From Burkholderia cepacia (GTDB lineage Bacteria > Pseudomonadota > Gammaproteobacteria > Burkholderiales > Burkholderiaceae), in NCBI RefSeq assembly GCF_029962485.1, contig NZ_CP073638.1, positions 1,860,001 through 1,924,000 of the forward strand: a stretch of DNA of 64,000 nt. Reading direction: 5' to 3'. The notes beneath the pieces are model-generated. The model saw only the letters and a list, made by a program, of their open reading frames with translations. It had not been told where the DNA came from and searched no databases. Shown piece after piece: positions 43,090 through 51,819 of this stretch (position 1 is its first letter; the number at the start of each line of letters is the position of its first letter). Both the position numbers and the translations under genes were made by a program.

Positions 43090-44622
43090 TCAGTCCTTGC
43101 CCTTCGTCCCGCCCTTGTCGCCGCGCGCGCCGTTCGCTTCGGCCGCGCCGACGATCCCGCGCTCGCGCGCCCACACGATCGCCTCGCCGCGGCTGTGGAC
43201 GTCGAGCTTCGCGTAGATCGTCGCGACGTGATTGCGCACGGTGTTCGGCGCGAGCCCGAGGCGACCGGCGATCTCCTTGTCGGCGAGACCGTGGCACAGC
43301 AGGTCGAACACGTCACGTTCGCGCGCAGTCAGGTCCGACAACTGCGCGCCTGCGTCGGGCGCATTCGCGCGCCGCACGTTCGCGAGCTTCTCGATCAGCG
43401 TGCGGCTGAACCACGATGCATCCTGCATCGCGGTCTCGATCGCATAAACGAGTTCCATCTCGGTGCGCTTGCGATCGCTGATGTCGAGCAGCGCGACGAG
43501 CAGGCAGTCGCGGCCGTGAATCGCAACCGGATCGGCCGACACGACGCAATCGCGCACGTCGCCGTCACGCGTGCGAATCTGCACGTCGGCGTTGCGTACG
43601 TTGCCGTCGCGCGCAAGCCGGCCTTCAATGCGCTGCCACGCGCCGCGCTCGGCCCACAGCCCGATCTCGTCCGCGGACTTGCCGAGCAGGTCGTCCTGCG
43701 CATGGCCCGTCATCGCGGCGAATGCGCCGTTCACGTCGAGCAATTCGAAGCGGTCGGCCGTGACGATCGCGGTCGCGACCGGCGCCATCCGGAATGCCGT
43801 CGCGAAGCGTTCCTCGCTCTGCTTGAGCGCGCGCTCGGCCTGCTTGCGCGGCTCGAGATCCATGAACGTGAACAGCATGCATGCCTCGTCGTTCATGTCG
43901 ATCGGCTGCCCGGCGACGACCACCGCCTTCGTGCCGCCGTCCGCGAGTTTCAGCACGGCTTCCATCTGCGGGATCGTCGCGCCTTCGCCGAGCCGCTCGA
44001 TCGCGAGCTCGCGCCGCTCGGCCTGTTCGAGCACGTCGACTTCGTACACCGAGCGGCCCAGCACGTCGTCGCGCGCGTGGCCCGTCATGTCGAGAAAGCC
44101 CTGGTTGACCTTCACGTAGCGCAAGTCGTCGAGCCGGCAGATCACGGCCGGCGCCGGGTTCGCGTTGAAGGTGCGCTCGAAGCGCTCCTCGGCGCTCGCC
44201 CATTCGGTCGCGTCGTGCAGCACGAGCGCGAGGCAGTCGGGTTCGCCGGCCGCGTTCGTCAGCACGAGGCTGCGGATGCGGTGAACCCAGCTCACGGTTT
44301 CATCGGCGGCCGATTCGACTTCGACCGTCACGTCGCTGAACTCTTCGCCGGCGATCACGCGATCCATCGGATAGTGGCCGTCGCGCACCGGATGGTTGTT
44401 CCGGTAGCGCAGCCGGAAGCGCTCGCGGTATTCGGTAACGGTCGCACCGAGCGCCTTCAGTTCGGTCACGCCGTGCATCGCGAGCGCGGCCTCGTTCGCC
44501 CACACGATCCGCTGGTCGGGCTCGACCAGGATCACGCCCTCGGTGAGTCCCGCGATGATCTGGTGCAGCTGGCGACGGTCGGTATGCGACTTGAGCGCCT
44601 GTTCGTTTACCTGTTCGTTCAT
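43090..44622 (-). CDS. Triple-PAS sensor with LuxR-type DNA-binding domain
   Basis: 510 residues. Three PAS-like repeats: about 10-130 (QIIAGLTEGVILVEPDQRIVWANEAALAM), 150-265 (PAPAVICRLDDLRYVKVNQGFLDMTGH), 275-395 (VATAIVTADRFELLDVNGAFAAMTGH), each shown in part. A LuxR HTH follows at about 430-495: LTARERDVFDLLCHGLADKEIA with RLGLAPNTVRNHVATIYAKL. There is no receiver or kinase domain, so signal sensing and DNA binding lie in one cytoplasmic chain. It sits amid CsbD/BON stress genes and three matching inverted repeats. ATG at 44622. Confidence 0.88.
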   Translation of the reverse strand: MNEQVNEQALKSHTDRRQLHQIIAGLTEGVILVEPDQRIVWANEAALAMHGVTELKALGATVTEYRERFRLRYRNNHPVRDGHYPMDRVIAGEEFSDVTVEVESAADETVSWVHRIRSLVLTNAAGEPDCLALVLHDATEWASAEERFERTFNANPAPAVICRLDDLRYVKVNQGFLDMTGHARDDVLGRSVYEVDVLEQAERRELAIERLGEGATIPQMEAVLKLADGGTKAVVVAGQPIDMNDEACMLFTFMDLEPRKQAERALKQSEERFATAFRMAPVATAIVTADRFELLDVNGAFAAMTGHAQDDLLGKSADEIGLWAERGAWQRIEGRLARDGNVRNADVQIRTRDGDVRDCVVSADPVAIHGRDCLLVALLDISDRKRTEMELVYAIETAMQDASWFSRTLIEKLANVRRANAPDAGAQLSDLTARERDVFDLLCHGLADKEIAGRLGLAPNTVRNHVATIYAKLDVHSRGEAIVWARERGIVGAAEANGARGDKGGTKGKD

Positions 44623-44702
44623 CGAATGGTTCCGCTGGGTCGACACGCGCCGGCCGGCGCGTGGGGCGATGATCGCTTGCCGCGCATCGGCACGACAGGC
44701 GC

Positions 44703-44729
44703 GAATGCACTAGCCGTCATAGTACATTC
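44703..44729. promoter_or_regulatory. 10-7-10 inverted repeat upstream of the PAS-LuxR gene (operator site 1)
   Basis: GAATGCACTA (44703-44712), 7-base spacer, TAGTACATTC (44720-44729): 9 of 10 positions symmetrical. It is 81 bp before the regulator's start codon. Confidence 0.6.
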
Positions 44730-44844
44730 GCACGGCGCGCCGCCATCGTGCGGCATCCCGCCGACTCCGGAAGCATCCGCTGCGCCCGCTTGCCCCGCTT
44801 TGCGGTCGGCGGCCACACCACCCTCCTTCTTCGTCCCCCCGTGC

Positions 44845-44871
44845 AAACGCACTAGCCGATCAGGTGAATTT
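44845..44871. promoter_or_regulatory. Weaker 10-7-10 inverted repeat upstream of the proline-rich gene (site 3)
   Basis: AAACGCACTA (44845-44854), 7-base spacer, AGGTGAATTT (44862-44871). The left half matches GAATGCAC(C/T)A in 8 of 10 positions and the right half in 7, at the same spacing as sites 1 and 2. It lies 87 bp before the proline-rich gene. Confidence 0.45.
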
Positions 44872-44957
44872 GCGCGATGCCCGCTCGCGTTCGCGTCGGT
44901 ACGCTGGTCCTGCATCGGCGCGCATGCGCTGCCTTTCCACCGCAGAGGAGAAGCACG

Positions 44958-45122
44958 ATGAAGCAGCATCAGACACCCGATCCGACGCGGCCCGAACCGC
45001 CTCCGGGCAGTCCGCCCGAACCGCCGCCCGGCACCGATCCACCGGTGCCGCTGCCACCCGACATACCGCGCCCGGATATCCCGCCGCGCGAGCCCGGCTA
45101 CGACACGCCGATCGTCCGGTAA
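44958..45122 (+). CDS. Proline-rich small protein
   Basis: 54 residues, 40 percent or more proline (repeated PPEPPPG, PLPPDIPRPDIPP blocks) with acidic and basic residues between, and no hydrophobic segment. GAGGAGAAG lies before the ATG at 44958, so it is probably translated. First of a plus-strand series with BON, CsbD and a 27-aa protein. The function is not inferable beyond an extended polyproline chain. Confidence 0.65.
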   Translation: MKQHQTPDPTRPEPPPGSPPEPPPGTDPPVPLPPDIPRPDIPPREPGYDTPIVR

Positions 45123-45179
45123 CGGACGACGCCGTTCGCGCGCCCCCATCCAACACGCCAATCGACGGAGAACCCATCC

Positions 45180-45530
45180 ATGAAGAAGACCCCGCATCTT
45201 TCGACGCTGCTCGCCGTCAGCGCCGCTTTCCTGCTCGGCGCCGCGCCGCTCACGAACGCGGTTGCACAGGACGCATCTACCGACAACGGCATGAAAACCG
45301 AATCGAGCCAGCCGGTGACCGACACGTGGATCACGACCAAGGTGAAAAGCCAGCTGGCCGCCACCGATGGCATGAAGAGTGTCGACATCAGCGTGAAGAC
45401 GGTCGACGGCGTCGTCACGCTCACGGGCGTGCTGCCGACGAAGATCGCCGTGAAGAAGGCGATCGCCGTGTCGCGCGCCGTGAAGGGCGTGAAGCACGTC
45501 GACGCATCCGGCCTGAAGGCGAAGGCCTGA
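45180..45530 (+). CDS. Periplasmic BON-domain protein
   Basis: 116 residues. Signal peptide (LSTLLAVSAAFLLGAAPLTNAVAQ) and one BON domain: TDTWITTKVKSQLAATDGM, SVDISVKTVDGVVTLTGVLP, AIAVSRAVKGVKHVDASGL. BON domains bind membranes or lipids and occur in osmotic-stress proteins such as OsmY. It lies 57 bp after the proline-rich gene. Confidence 0.9.
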   Translation: MKKTPHLSTLLAVSAAFLLGAAPLTNAVAQDASTDNGMKTESSQPVTDTWITTKVKSQLAATDGMKSVDISVKTVDGVVTLTGVLPTKIAVKKAIAVSRAVKGVKHVDASGLKAKA

Positions 45531-45595
45531 CTTCCCGCGCGGCGGTTGCCGCGCGTTATCTCCGCAGTTTTCCCGTCACGACACAGGAGCACACG

Positions 45596-45793
45596 ATGAA
45601 CGAGGACAAGATCAAGGGCCAATGGAAGCAGCTCACCGGCAAGCTGAAGGCCAAGTGGGGCAAGCTGACCGACGACGATCTCGCGGTCGCCGAAGGCAAT
45701 CGCGACTATCTGGCCGGGAAGATCCAGGAACGTTACGGAATCGCCCGCGACGCGGCCGAGAAGCAGTTGAAGGAATTCGATCGCGAGCTGTAA
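45596..45793 (+). CDS. CsbD-family stress protein (second copy)
   Basis: 65 residues, canonical CsbD of the YjbJ type: MNEDKIKGQWKQLTGKLKAK, then WGKLTDDDLAVAEGNRDYLAGKIQERYG, shown in part. GGAGCACACG upstream. It is 65 bp after the BON gene in the same direction. The paralog at 42757 is of the shorter CsbD type. Both are near the PAS-LuxR gene and its presumed operators. Confidence 0.92.
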   Translation: MNEDKIKGQWKQLTGKLKAKWGKLTDDDLAVAEGNRDYLAGKIQERYGIARDAAEKQLKEFDREL

Positions 45794-45854
45794 CGCAACC
45801 GGCCATCTCTCCCCGCCGCGACGCTGCCGGCGTCGCGGCCATCAGGATCACGAC

Positions 45855-45938
45855 ATGGGCAAATACCTGATCGCCTGGCTGCTCGGCGTGCCGTTCGGGC
45901 TGCTGGTGCTGTTCTATCTGATCACGCACGTCTTCTGA
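45855..45938 (+). CDS. 27-residue membrane micro-protein
   Basis: MGKYLIAWLLGVPFGLLVLF plus YLITHVF is one hydrophobic helix with an N-terminal lysine and a PFG kink. The ATG at 45855 has AGGA seven bases upstream. Short hydrophobic proteins of this look accompany CsbD/BON stress genes in other proteobacteria. Last gene of the plus-strand stress series, 61 bp after csbD. Confidence 0.6.
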   Translation: MGKYLIAWLLGVPFGLLVLFYLITHVF

Positions 45939-46046
45939 GCGCGCGGCGCACGGCACGCGCCGGCGGCCTTCGCTGCACCCTCGCCTTCCCGACTACGCAA
46001 TCGACCGCGACACGGCGTTCCGCTGCATCGCGGCCGCCCAACGCAA

Positions 46047-46078
46047 ATCGGGCAGGACGCTTGCACGCCCTGCCCGAT
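46047..46078. terminator. Strong bidirectional hairpin
   Basis: ATCGGGCAGG (46047-46056) and CCTGCCCGAT (46069-46078) form a perfect 10-bp stem. It lies between the end of the stress series and the converging DUF1338 gene. Confidence 0.7.
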
Positions 46079-46127
46079 CCGCTCATTCATGCTTCAGGGA
46101 CGCGCGTCGCGCGCAGCCCCCGGTTCG

Positions 46128-47156
46128 TTACTTCGCCGCGTTCGCCGTCATCTTGAAGATGCCTTGCGCGTTGCCCGCATCGAAACGCAGGTCGGTCACC
46201 CAGCGGCGCGCGCCCTGGTCGAACGTGCGCTTGCGCGTGATGAACTCGTAGAACGAGCCCGGCACGTTGCGCTTCACCGTGCCGCCGTCGCGCGTGCGGA
46301 ACTCGCGCTCGACGGTGTCGGCGCGATACGCGGTCTGGAACACGCGGCCCGAGCGCGAGCGCTCGACTTCCGGCTTCATCGGCCGGCCCTTCGCCTTCTC
46401 GTCGTCGGACAGCTTGAATACGTCGGCAACGCGATCGGTCGCATGGTTGAACGCGTTGCCTTCGGTCGAGATCCACGCCATTTCCGCCGATTCCATCAGC
46501 AGCGTTTCGTAGTCGAGTTCGTTCGGCAAGTCGTGCTGGCGCGCGAACGCACCGACGATTTCCGGCAGCAGCGCCTGCGCGGCTTCCAGCGACAGCCAGC
46601 CTTCGCGCTCGACTTCCCACAGCAGCGCGACGGCCGCCGGCGACAGCGGATCGCGCGACGAGCTGACGACGTTCGTCACGGCCTGCTGGAATTCCTTCGA
46701 GAAACGTTCCGGATGCAGTTCGCTGACGAAGAACTGCGCGATTTCGTCCGGTGCGTCTTCATGCGCATATGCGCGGCCCGTCATGCCGAGCTTGTCGAGC
46801 GGGTAGCGGCCGTTCAGGCGGAAGCCGAGCGGACGCAGGATGCGCGTGAACGCGGCTTCGCCCGGCGGCAGCGCACCCGTGTCCGGCCAGCGCACCGTGC
46901 GCAGCGCGCCGTGGTCGAAATAAACCGAGCCGCCGCTTTCGATCGCTTCGGCCGTGTACGCCCGCCCGTTCGCCGAACGCTCGAGCAGCCCTTCGAACAG
47001 CGCCATGTTCATCGCCTGCGCGATTTCCGCGCGCGTCACGACGCCGTCTTCCCATTCTTCGAGGATGGCCGGCATGTTCAGGGTCGAGAACAGGGCGTCG
47101 GTCTTCGCCTGTCCCAGCAGCTTCGTCAGCAAGCTCTCGATATTCGGATTGCGCAT
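46128..47156 (-). CDS. DUF1338 family protein (2-oxoadipate dioxygenase/decarboxylase-like)
   Basis: 342 residues. The DUF1338 fold, related to VOC, shows metal-ligand candidates in VYFDHGALRTVRW (His) and GNAFNHATDRV (His), and RSGRVFQTAYRAD late. The characterised member HglS converts 2-oxoadipate to D-2-hydroxyglutarate in lysine breakdown but is longer (about 460 residues); this shorter group is less studied. An Fe(II)-dependent oxygenase role is therefore probable, the substrate not. It is divergent from a LysR gene across 225 bp. Confidence 0.8.
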   Translation of the reverse strand: MRNPNIESLLTKLLGQAKTDALFSTLNMPAILEEWEDGVVTRAEIAQAMNMALFEGLLERSANGRAYTAEAIESGGSVYFDHGALRTVRWPDTGALPPGEAAFTRILRPLGFRLNGRYPLDKLGMTGRAYAHEDAPDEIAQFFVSELHPERFSKEFQQAVTNVVSSSRDPLSPAAVALLWEVEREGWLSLEAAQALLPEIVGAFARQHDLPNELDYETLLMESAEMAWISTEGNAFNHATDRVADVFKLSDDEKAKGRPMKPEVERSRSGRVFQTAYRADTVEREFRTRDGGTVKRNVPGSFYEFITRKRTFDQGARRWVTDLRFDAGNAQGIFKMTANAAK

Positions 47157-47381
47157 CAGGATTCTCGTCTCGGGGGACCGCCGGCAAACGTGCCGGCAAC
47201 TCGTTGGCCGGCCGCCCAGCGGGCGCCTAGCCTTGCATGGGAAGCATTATTCAAAGGGTTGCAGCCGGGCGTAAAGCGAGATTAAATTGACATGTGATGA
47301 GTTTTTGGAATTATTAGCCATTCCTCGCCCGCCTTCCGCCCCCGCGCGGCGCGGCCCTGTTCGTCAGACGAATCGAGCATC

Positions 47382-48329
47382 ATGCGTAAATTCAAGATCC
47401 CCAACATGGGCGCGCTCGTGGCCTTCGAAGCCGCCGCGCGCCACGAGAGCTTCACGCACGCGGCCAAGGAGCTGTTCCTGACCGAAAGCGCGGTGTCGCG
47501 CCAGATCGCGACGCTGGAGGCCAGCCTTGGCGTGCGGCTGTTCGCCCGGGTGAAGCAGCGCGTCGTGCTGACGCGCGCCGGCAAGCTGTACGGCACGCAG
47601 GTGCGACGGGCGCTGGAAACGCTCGACCGCGACACGCTGTCGATCATCGCGCACGGCAGCGGCGGCGGCTACCTGGAACTCGCGGTGCTGCCCACCTTCG
47701 CGTCGCACTGGCTGATCCCGCGCATCAAGAGCTTCTACGACCGCACGCCCGACGTGCGCGTGAACATGGGCAGCCGCACCGACCTGTTCTCGTTCGAGGA
47801 CACGCACTTCGAGGCCGCGATCCACTACGGCAAGCCAACCTGGCCTGGTACGTCGTCCGACTACCTGTTCGGCGAGGAAGTCGTGCCGATCTGCTCGCCC
47901 GCGCTGCTCGACGGGCCCGTCGAGCGCGTCGAGGATCTGCTCACGTATCCGCTGCTGCACTCGACGACGCGCCCCGGTGCGTGGGCGCAGTGGTTCGAGA
48001 CGCACGGCGTCGAGGACATCCGCACGATGCAGGGCGTGCGCTACGAACTCCACACGATGCTGATCAGCGCGGCCGCGGCCGGGCTCGGGATCGCGCTCGT
48101 GCCGAAGTTCTTCGTCGAGGAACAGTTGCAGCAGCTCGGCCTGATCGTGCCGTGCGACGCGGCGACGGTCGGCGATTCGGCGTACTACCTCGTGTATCCG
48201 ACCGAATTCAGCCACAGCAAGCCGCTGGAGCTGTTCCGCGGCTGGCTGCTCGAACAGGCGAGCGCGTATGCGGCGCCGGAGCGCGCGGAGGAGGATGGCG
48301 ATATGGTGGATGACGAGGACGTCGAGTAA
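47382..48329 (+). CDS. LysR-type regulator, GcvA-like
   Basis: 315 residues. HTH: ESFTHAAKELFLTESAVSRQ, then LGVRLFARVKQRVVLT. The effector domain has LAVLPTFASHWLIPRIKSFY and FEAAIHYGKPTWPG, as in the GcvA branch. The C-terminus carries an unusual acidic tail (EEDGDMVDDEDVE). Divergent from the DUF1338 gene, which it probably controls. Confidence 0.9.
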   Translation: MRKFKIPNMGALVAFEAAARHESFTHAAKELFLTESAVSRQIATLEASLGVRLFARVKQRVVLTRAGKLYGTQVRRALETLDRDTLSIIAHGSGGGYLELAVLPTFASHWLIPRIKSFYDRTPDVRVNMGSRTDLFSFEDTHFEAAIHYGKPTWPGTSSDYLFGEEVVPICSPALLDGPVERVEDLLTYPLLHSTTRPGAWAQWFETHGVEDIRTMQGVRYELHTMLISAAAAGLGIALVPKFFVEEQLQQLGLIVPCDAATVGDSAYYLVYPTEFSHSKPLELFRGWLLEQASAYAAPERAEEDGDMVDDEDVE

Positions 48330-48348
48330 CGGCGCGGTGGCGTCAGCG

Positions 48349-48843
48349 TCAGGGCGTGGTGGCGTGGCAGGCGTGCCGCGCCGGCACGCTGGCCTTGACG
48401 ACCTTCACCAGCCGCGCGCTATCGGGCGTTTCCAGCCCCGGGCACGCGGTGTACACATCGCGAATCACGAGCGTCGCGCGCCCGTCGAGCAGGCAAACGC
48501 CGTGCGGCTGCGCGGCGGGCAGCCGCAGCCCGCGTCGCGCAACGTCCTGGTTCGTGAAAACGATCATGGCCGCGCGTTGCGAGCGGTCGGGCAAGCGCTT
48601 CGCCGACGCATCGTCCTCTTCGAACCACACGTCCGGCCCGATCGCTTCATCGTCGTAATCGACCGCGTAACGCCCCGACAGCGTGATCGCGCGGTCGACA
48701 TGCACGGCATGGCATTCAGGCTCGGCATCGGCCAGGATCGGCCGCTCGCCCGCCGCGGCCGGACCGCACGCCAGCAACAACAAGGCGCACAGCATGCAGG
48801 CGCGGCCGGTCAGGTTCGATACATCGATCGCTTGGCGGATCAT
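48349..48843 (-). CDS. Secreted cysteine-containing protein, unknown
   Basis: About 164 residues. Hydrophobic signal (CMLCALLLLACGPAAAGE) near the N-terminus with an AC preceding GP that might be a lipobox; the mature part has four cysteines (ECHAV, GVCLL, TACPG, HACHA) likely in disulfides. The start is uncertain (ATGs at 48843 and 48864, neither with a clear ribosome site). It follows the siderophore receptor on the same strand at 75 bp and may belong to its unit. Confidence 0.55.
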   Translation of the reverse strand: MIRQAIDVSNLTGRACMLCALLLLACGPAAAGERPILADAEPECHAVHVDRAITLSGRYAVDYDDEAIGPDVWFEEDDASAKRLPDRSQRAAMIVFTNQDVARRGLRLPAAQPHGVCLLDGRATLVIRDVYTACPGLETPDSARLVKVVKASVPARHACHATTP

Positions 48844-48918
48844 GGGCGGTGAGAAACGGGCCATCGTGACGATGACCCGCATTGTCGCGCAACGCACGCG
48901 CGATGCGCGTGACGCGCG

Positions 48919-51048
48919 TTACATGTGCCACTTCACCGTGGCGGTCAGCGTGCGCGGATCGCCGGGCATGTTGTACAGGTCGGCGTTGCCGTGCGCGGCG
49001 ATGAAGTAGTGGCGATTGAACAGGTTGTCGAGCGTGAGCGTCACGTCGACCTTCTTGCTGCGATACCCGGCGCCGAGGTTGAACACCGTGAACGAAGGCA
49101 GCGTGACGAGATCGCTCGCCGACGTATAGCGCGCCGACTGGAACTGCATGCCGGCCGCCGCATAGAAACCGTACGGCAACTCGCGCTTGAGCCACAGATT
49201 TGCGCTGTGGCGCGGCATCAGCCCCGGCGTGTTGCTCGACACCGCGAGGCCGGCCGCCGTCGATTGCGCGGAACCGTCGACAGTGCCGTTCAGGTACGCG
49301 TAACCCGCATACACCGACCACTTCGGCGCGATTTCGCCGGTGAAGCCGAGCTCCATCCCCCGTACGTGCTGGGTGCCGATCGGCAGCGCATAACCGGGGT
49401 TCGCGGGATCGCCGATCTGCTGGTTGGTCTGACGCATGTCGAACAGCGCGACGCTGGCCGTCGCCTTGCCGCCGAGGTCGAAGCGCGAGCCGACTTCATA
49501 CGCGGTGGTCTTCTGCGGCGCGAGCGCGGCGCCGTTCGCGAACGCGCCGGAACTGATCAGCGTATCGGCGAGCGGCGAGAACGACTGGCTGAACGACCCG
49601 TACAGCGTCAGCCAGTCGAGCGGTTCGTAGATCAGGCCGACGCGCGGGCTCCACGCGTGATCGGTGCGGTCGAGGTTGATGTTCGACGACGTGTAGTCAT
49701 GGCGGATCTGGTTCAGGTAGTCGAAGCGCAAGCCGGCCAGCACCTTCCAGTGCTCGGTCAGCGAGATCAGGTCCTGCGCGTAGACGCCCGCGAGCCCGAC
49801 AACGGTCGACGCATTCGTCTTCGCCCGCGCGCCCGTCGGCACGCCGGGCAGGATCACCTGCTGCGGATTGAACAGATCGTAGGTCGCGACCTTCGTCACG
49901 CTGTAGATCGTGTCGAACTTCTGCTGCTGCGACAGTTCGACCCCGTACAGCAGCTCGTGGCGCATGCCGAACAGCGAGGTCTTCTGCGTGAGTTCGAACA
50001 CGCCGTCGATGCCGTGATCGGTGCGCTGGCGCGTCGACTGGTCGAGCGTGACGACCGGGTGCGCCGCCGTCTTGATCGGCTCGTACGTCACGTAGTTCTT
50101 GCGTTCGAGCGAGAAGTCGTACGCGCGGATCGCGCCGTGGAACGACAGCGAATCGTTGAAGCGGTGATCGAGCGACACCGTCGCGCTCTTCGCGGAAATG
50201 TCGTTGTACGAACTGTTCGCCGCGTCGGCCGAACCGTAGTATGTGTTGATCGGCACGTCGACCGGCCGGCCGCCATACGCGGGCAGGCCCTGGTCGGACG
50301 TGCGGCGGTCGTGCAGGTAGTCGAATTCGACGTTCAGCACCGTGTCGCTGTCGAGCTTGAACTGCGCGGACGGCGCGATCGCCTGGCGGTTGAGCTGGAA
50401 CTGGTCGCGGAAGCTGTTCGAGTTCTCGGCCGCGCCGGTCACGCGGAAACGCGCCGCGTCGTTCGCGTTCCAACCGAGGTCGAATTCGCCGCGCCGCTCG
50501 CCGCGCGTGCCAAGCGTCACGCCCACATCGTTCACCGGGGTCGCCAGCGGCCGCTTCAGCACGCGATTCACGATGCCGCCCGCCGAGCCACGCCCGTACA
50601 GCACGGCCGCCGGCCCCTTCAGCACCTCGACGCGATCGACGTTCGACAGGTCGCGGTAGTACAGCGCATCGTCGCGAATACCGTCGACGTACTGGTCCGT
50701 GATGCTGTTGAAACCGCGGATCGTGATCTGGTCGCGCTGACCATCGCCGACCGAGAAGCCGACGCCCGGCACGTTGCGCAGTGCATCCTGCATCGACGTC
50801 GCGTTCTGGTCCTCGATCACTGCGTGCGGGACGACGTTCACCGTCTGCGGGACGTCCATCAGCGACATGTCGGTCTTGGTCGCCGCGCGCGAGTGGCCGC
50901 CGTCGTACGACGCATGCTCGGCGGCCGCGTTGACGGAAATCGCGGGCAAGGTTGCCGCGGCATCGCTCGCCTGAGCGAACGCGGTACGCGCGCCAGCCAG
51001 CGACGTGGCGATCAGAAGCGCATGGCAGGCGCTCTTGTTGAGTTTCAT
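48919..51048 (-). CDS. TonB-dependent siderophore receptor
   Basis: 709 residues. Signal peptide to about residue 25; TonB-box region (LPAISVNAA); plug domain about 55-165 (DVPQTVNVVPHAVIEDQ, GVGFSVGDGQRDQITIRGF, VEVLKGPAAVLYGRGSAGGIVN); beta-barrel to the C-terminal aromatic end (TATVKWHM). It imports ferric siderophores across the outer membrane; the ligand is not predictable. A Fur-like palindrome lies 206 bp upstream of its start. Confidence 0.95.
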   Translation of the reverse strand: MKLNKSACHALLIATSLAGARTAFAQASDAAATLPAISVNAAAEHASYDGGHSRAATKTDMSLMDVPQTVNVVPHAVIEDQNATSMQDALRNVPGVGFSVGDGQRDQITIRGFNSITDQYVDGIRDDALYYRDLSNVDRVEVLKGPAAVLYGRGSAGGIVNRVLKRPLATPVNDVGVTLGTRGERRGEFDLGWNANDAARFRVTGAAENSNSFRDQFQLNRQAIAPSAQFKLDSDTVLNVEFDYLHDRRTSDQGLPAYGGRPVDVPINTYYGSADAANSSYNDISAKSATVSLDHRFNDSLSFHGAIRAYDFSLERKNYVTYEPIKTAAHPVVTLDQSTRQRTDHGIDGVFELTQKTSLFGMRHELLYGVELSQQQKFDTIYSVTKVATYDLFNPQQVILPGVPTGARAKTNASTVVGLAGVYAQDLISLTEHWKVLAGLRFDYLNQIRHDYTSSNINLDRTDHAWSPRVGLIYEPLDWLTLYGSFSQSFSPLADTLISSGAFANGAALAPQKTTAYEVGSRFDLGGKATASVALFDMRQTNQQIGDPANPGYALPIGTQHVRGMELGFTGEIAPKWSVYAGYAYLNGTVDGSAQSTAAGLAVSSNTPGLMPRHSANLWLKRELPYGFYAAAGMQFQSARYTSASDLVTLPSFTVFNLGAGYRSKKVDVTLTLDNLFNRHYFIAAHGNADLYNMPGDPRTLTATVKWHM

Positions 51049-51253
51049 CGTGAACGTAGGGGTGGTGAAGAAAAACGGCGAACGGAAACGTGTCCGGCCC
51101 ATGCGCGAGTCGTGCGGCGAATCGGCTGACGACGCCCTTTCCGTGAAGCAGGCGGTGGCGCGCGGAGGATCGCCCCGTCGCGCATGCCGGCCGGCACGAC
51201 CGGCACGAAAGAGCCGTGACGCGATGTCATGGCTCGTAACGGAGCGAAATATT

Positions 51254-51274
51254 AAACGAGAATGATTCGTGTTT
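51254..51274. promoter_or_regulatory. Fur-like iron box
   Basis: A 21-bp imperfect palindrome centred on 51264 with core GAATGATTC and flanks AAAC / GTTT; 8 of 10 symmetrical pairs match. The core resembles the GAATGATTC part of known Fur boxes. It is placed to control the siderophore receptor on the minus strand. Confidence 0.6.
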
Positions 51275-51801
51275 TTAGTTAATTTTTAACGTGTCGCCTG
51301 CCCGCAACGTGCATACGCATTGCGCTCTGCATTCCTGACGAATGCCTTTCTGTTTTGCGGGTTTGGTCCGCCAGAAACGTAATAAAAACGAAAGAATCAG
51401 ACCGGCCGCGTCATGCGGAGACGATCAAACAAAAGGCGGGATTCGGGAAACGACGGGGGAGAAACTGGAGAGGATCACGAAGGATCCGGTGAAGCACGCG
51501 GGACGCATGCAAATGTCCGGTGCGCGCCGGACCGGGCAACCCCGACCCGGCGCTCCGGGCAGCCGACCTCGCATCGGCATCGCGGCGGACCTACTTCTAT
51601 TCTTCACTACGTCTGCTCTCAGGCTCACTTCATTTTTTTCTTCGCCGCGCCGCGCCATTATCCGCTCAATCCGGTCAGAGTGAAACGTTTGCGAACGCAT
51701 CAGGCACGTTATACCGGCTATTCGGAAACAGTCTTTCCAAACGCTTACGGTTCACGCCAAGCGATTCGGCAATTCTTGCATTCGTGACGGCGTTCCTTTT
51801 T

Positions 51802-51819
51802 AATGGAACTGGTTCCATT
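51802..51819. promoter_or_regulatory. Perfect palindromic operator upstream of GapN-like gene
   Basis: AATGGAACTGGTTCCATT: two 8-bp arms around TG, perfectly symmetrical. It lies 133 bp before the aldehyde dehydrogenase start, in an AT-rich context. It resembles LacI- or TetR-type operators; no such regulator gene is in the window. Confidence 0.55.

Larger units (their letters stand above)
44623..44957. other. Divergent control region of the stress cluster
   Basis: 335 bp between the PAS-LuxR gene and the proline-rich gene. It holds two of the three 10-7-10 inverted repeats. No gene seen. Confidence 0.6.

Noticed and set aside
42760..44961. 733-codon open frame opposite the PAS-LuxR gene
   Set aside because: Low-complexity Arg/His-rich shadow with no motif. 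The PAS-LuxR frame is clearly real.
48925..51129. 734-codon open frame opposite the siderophore receptor
   Set aside because: Antisense shadow. The receptor has signal peptide, plug and barrel motifs.
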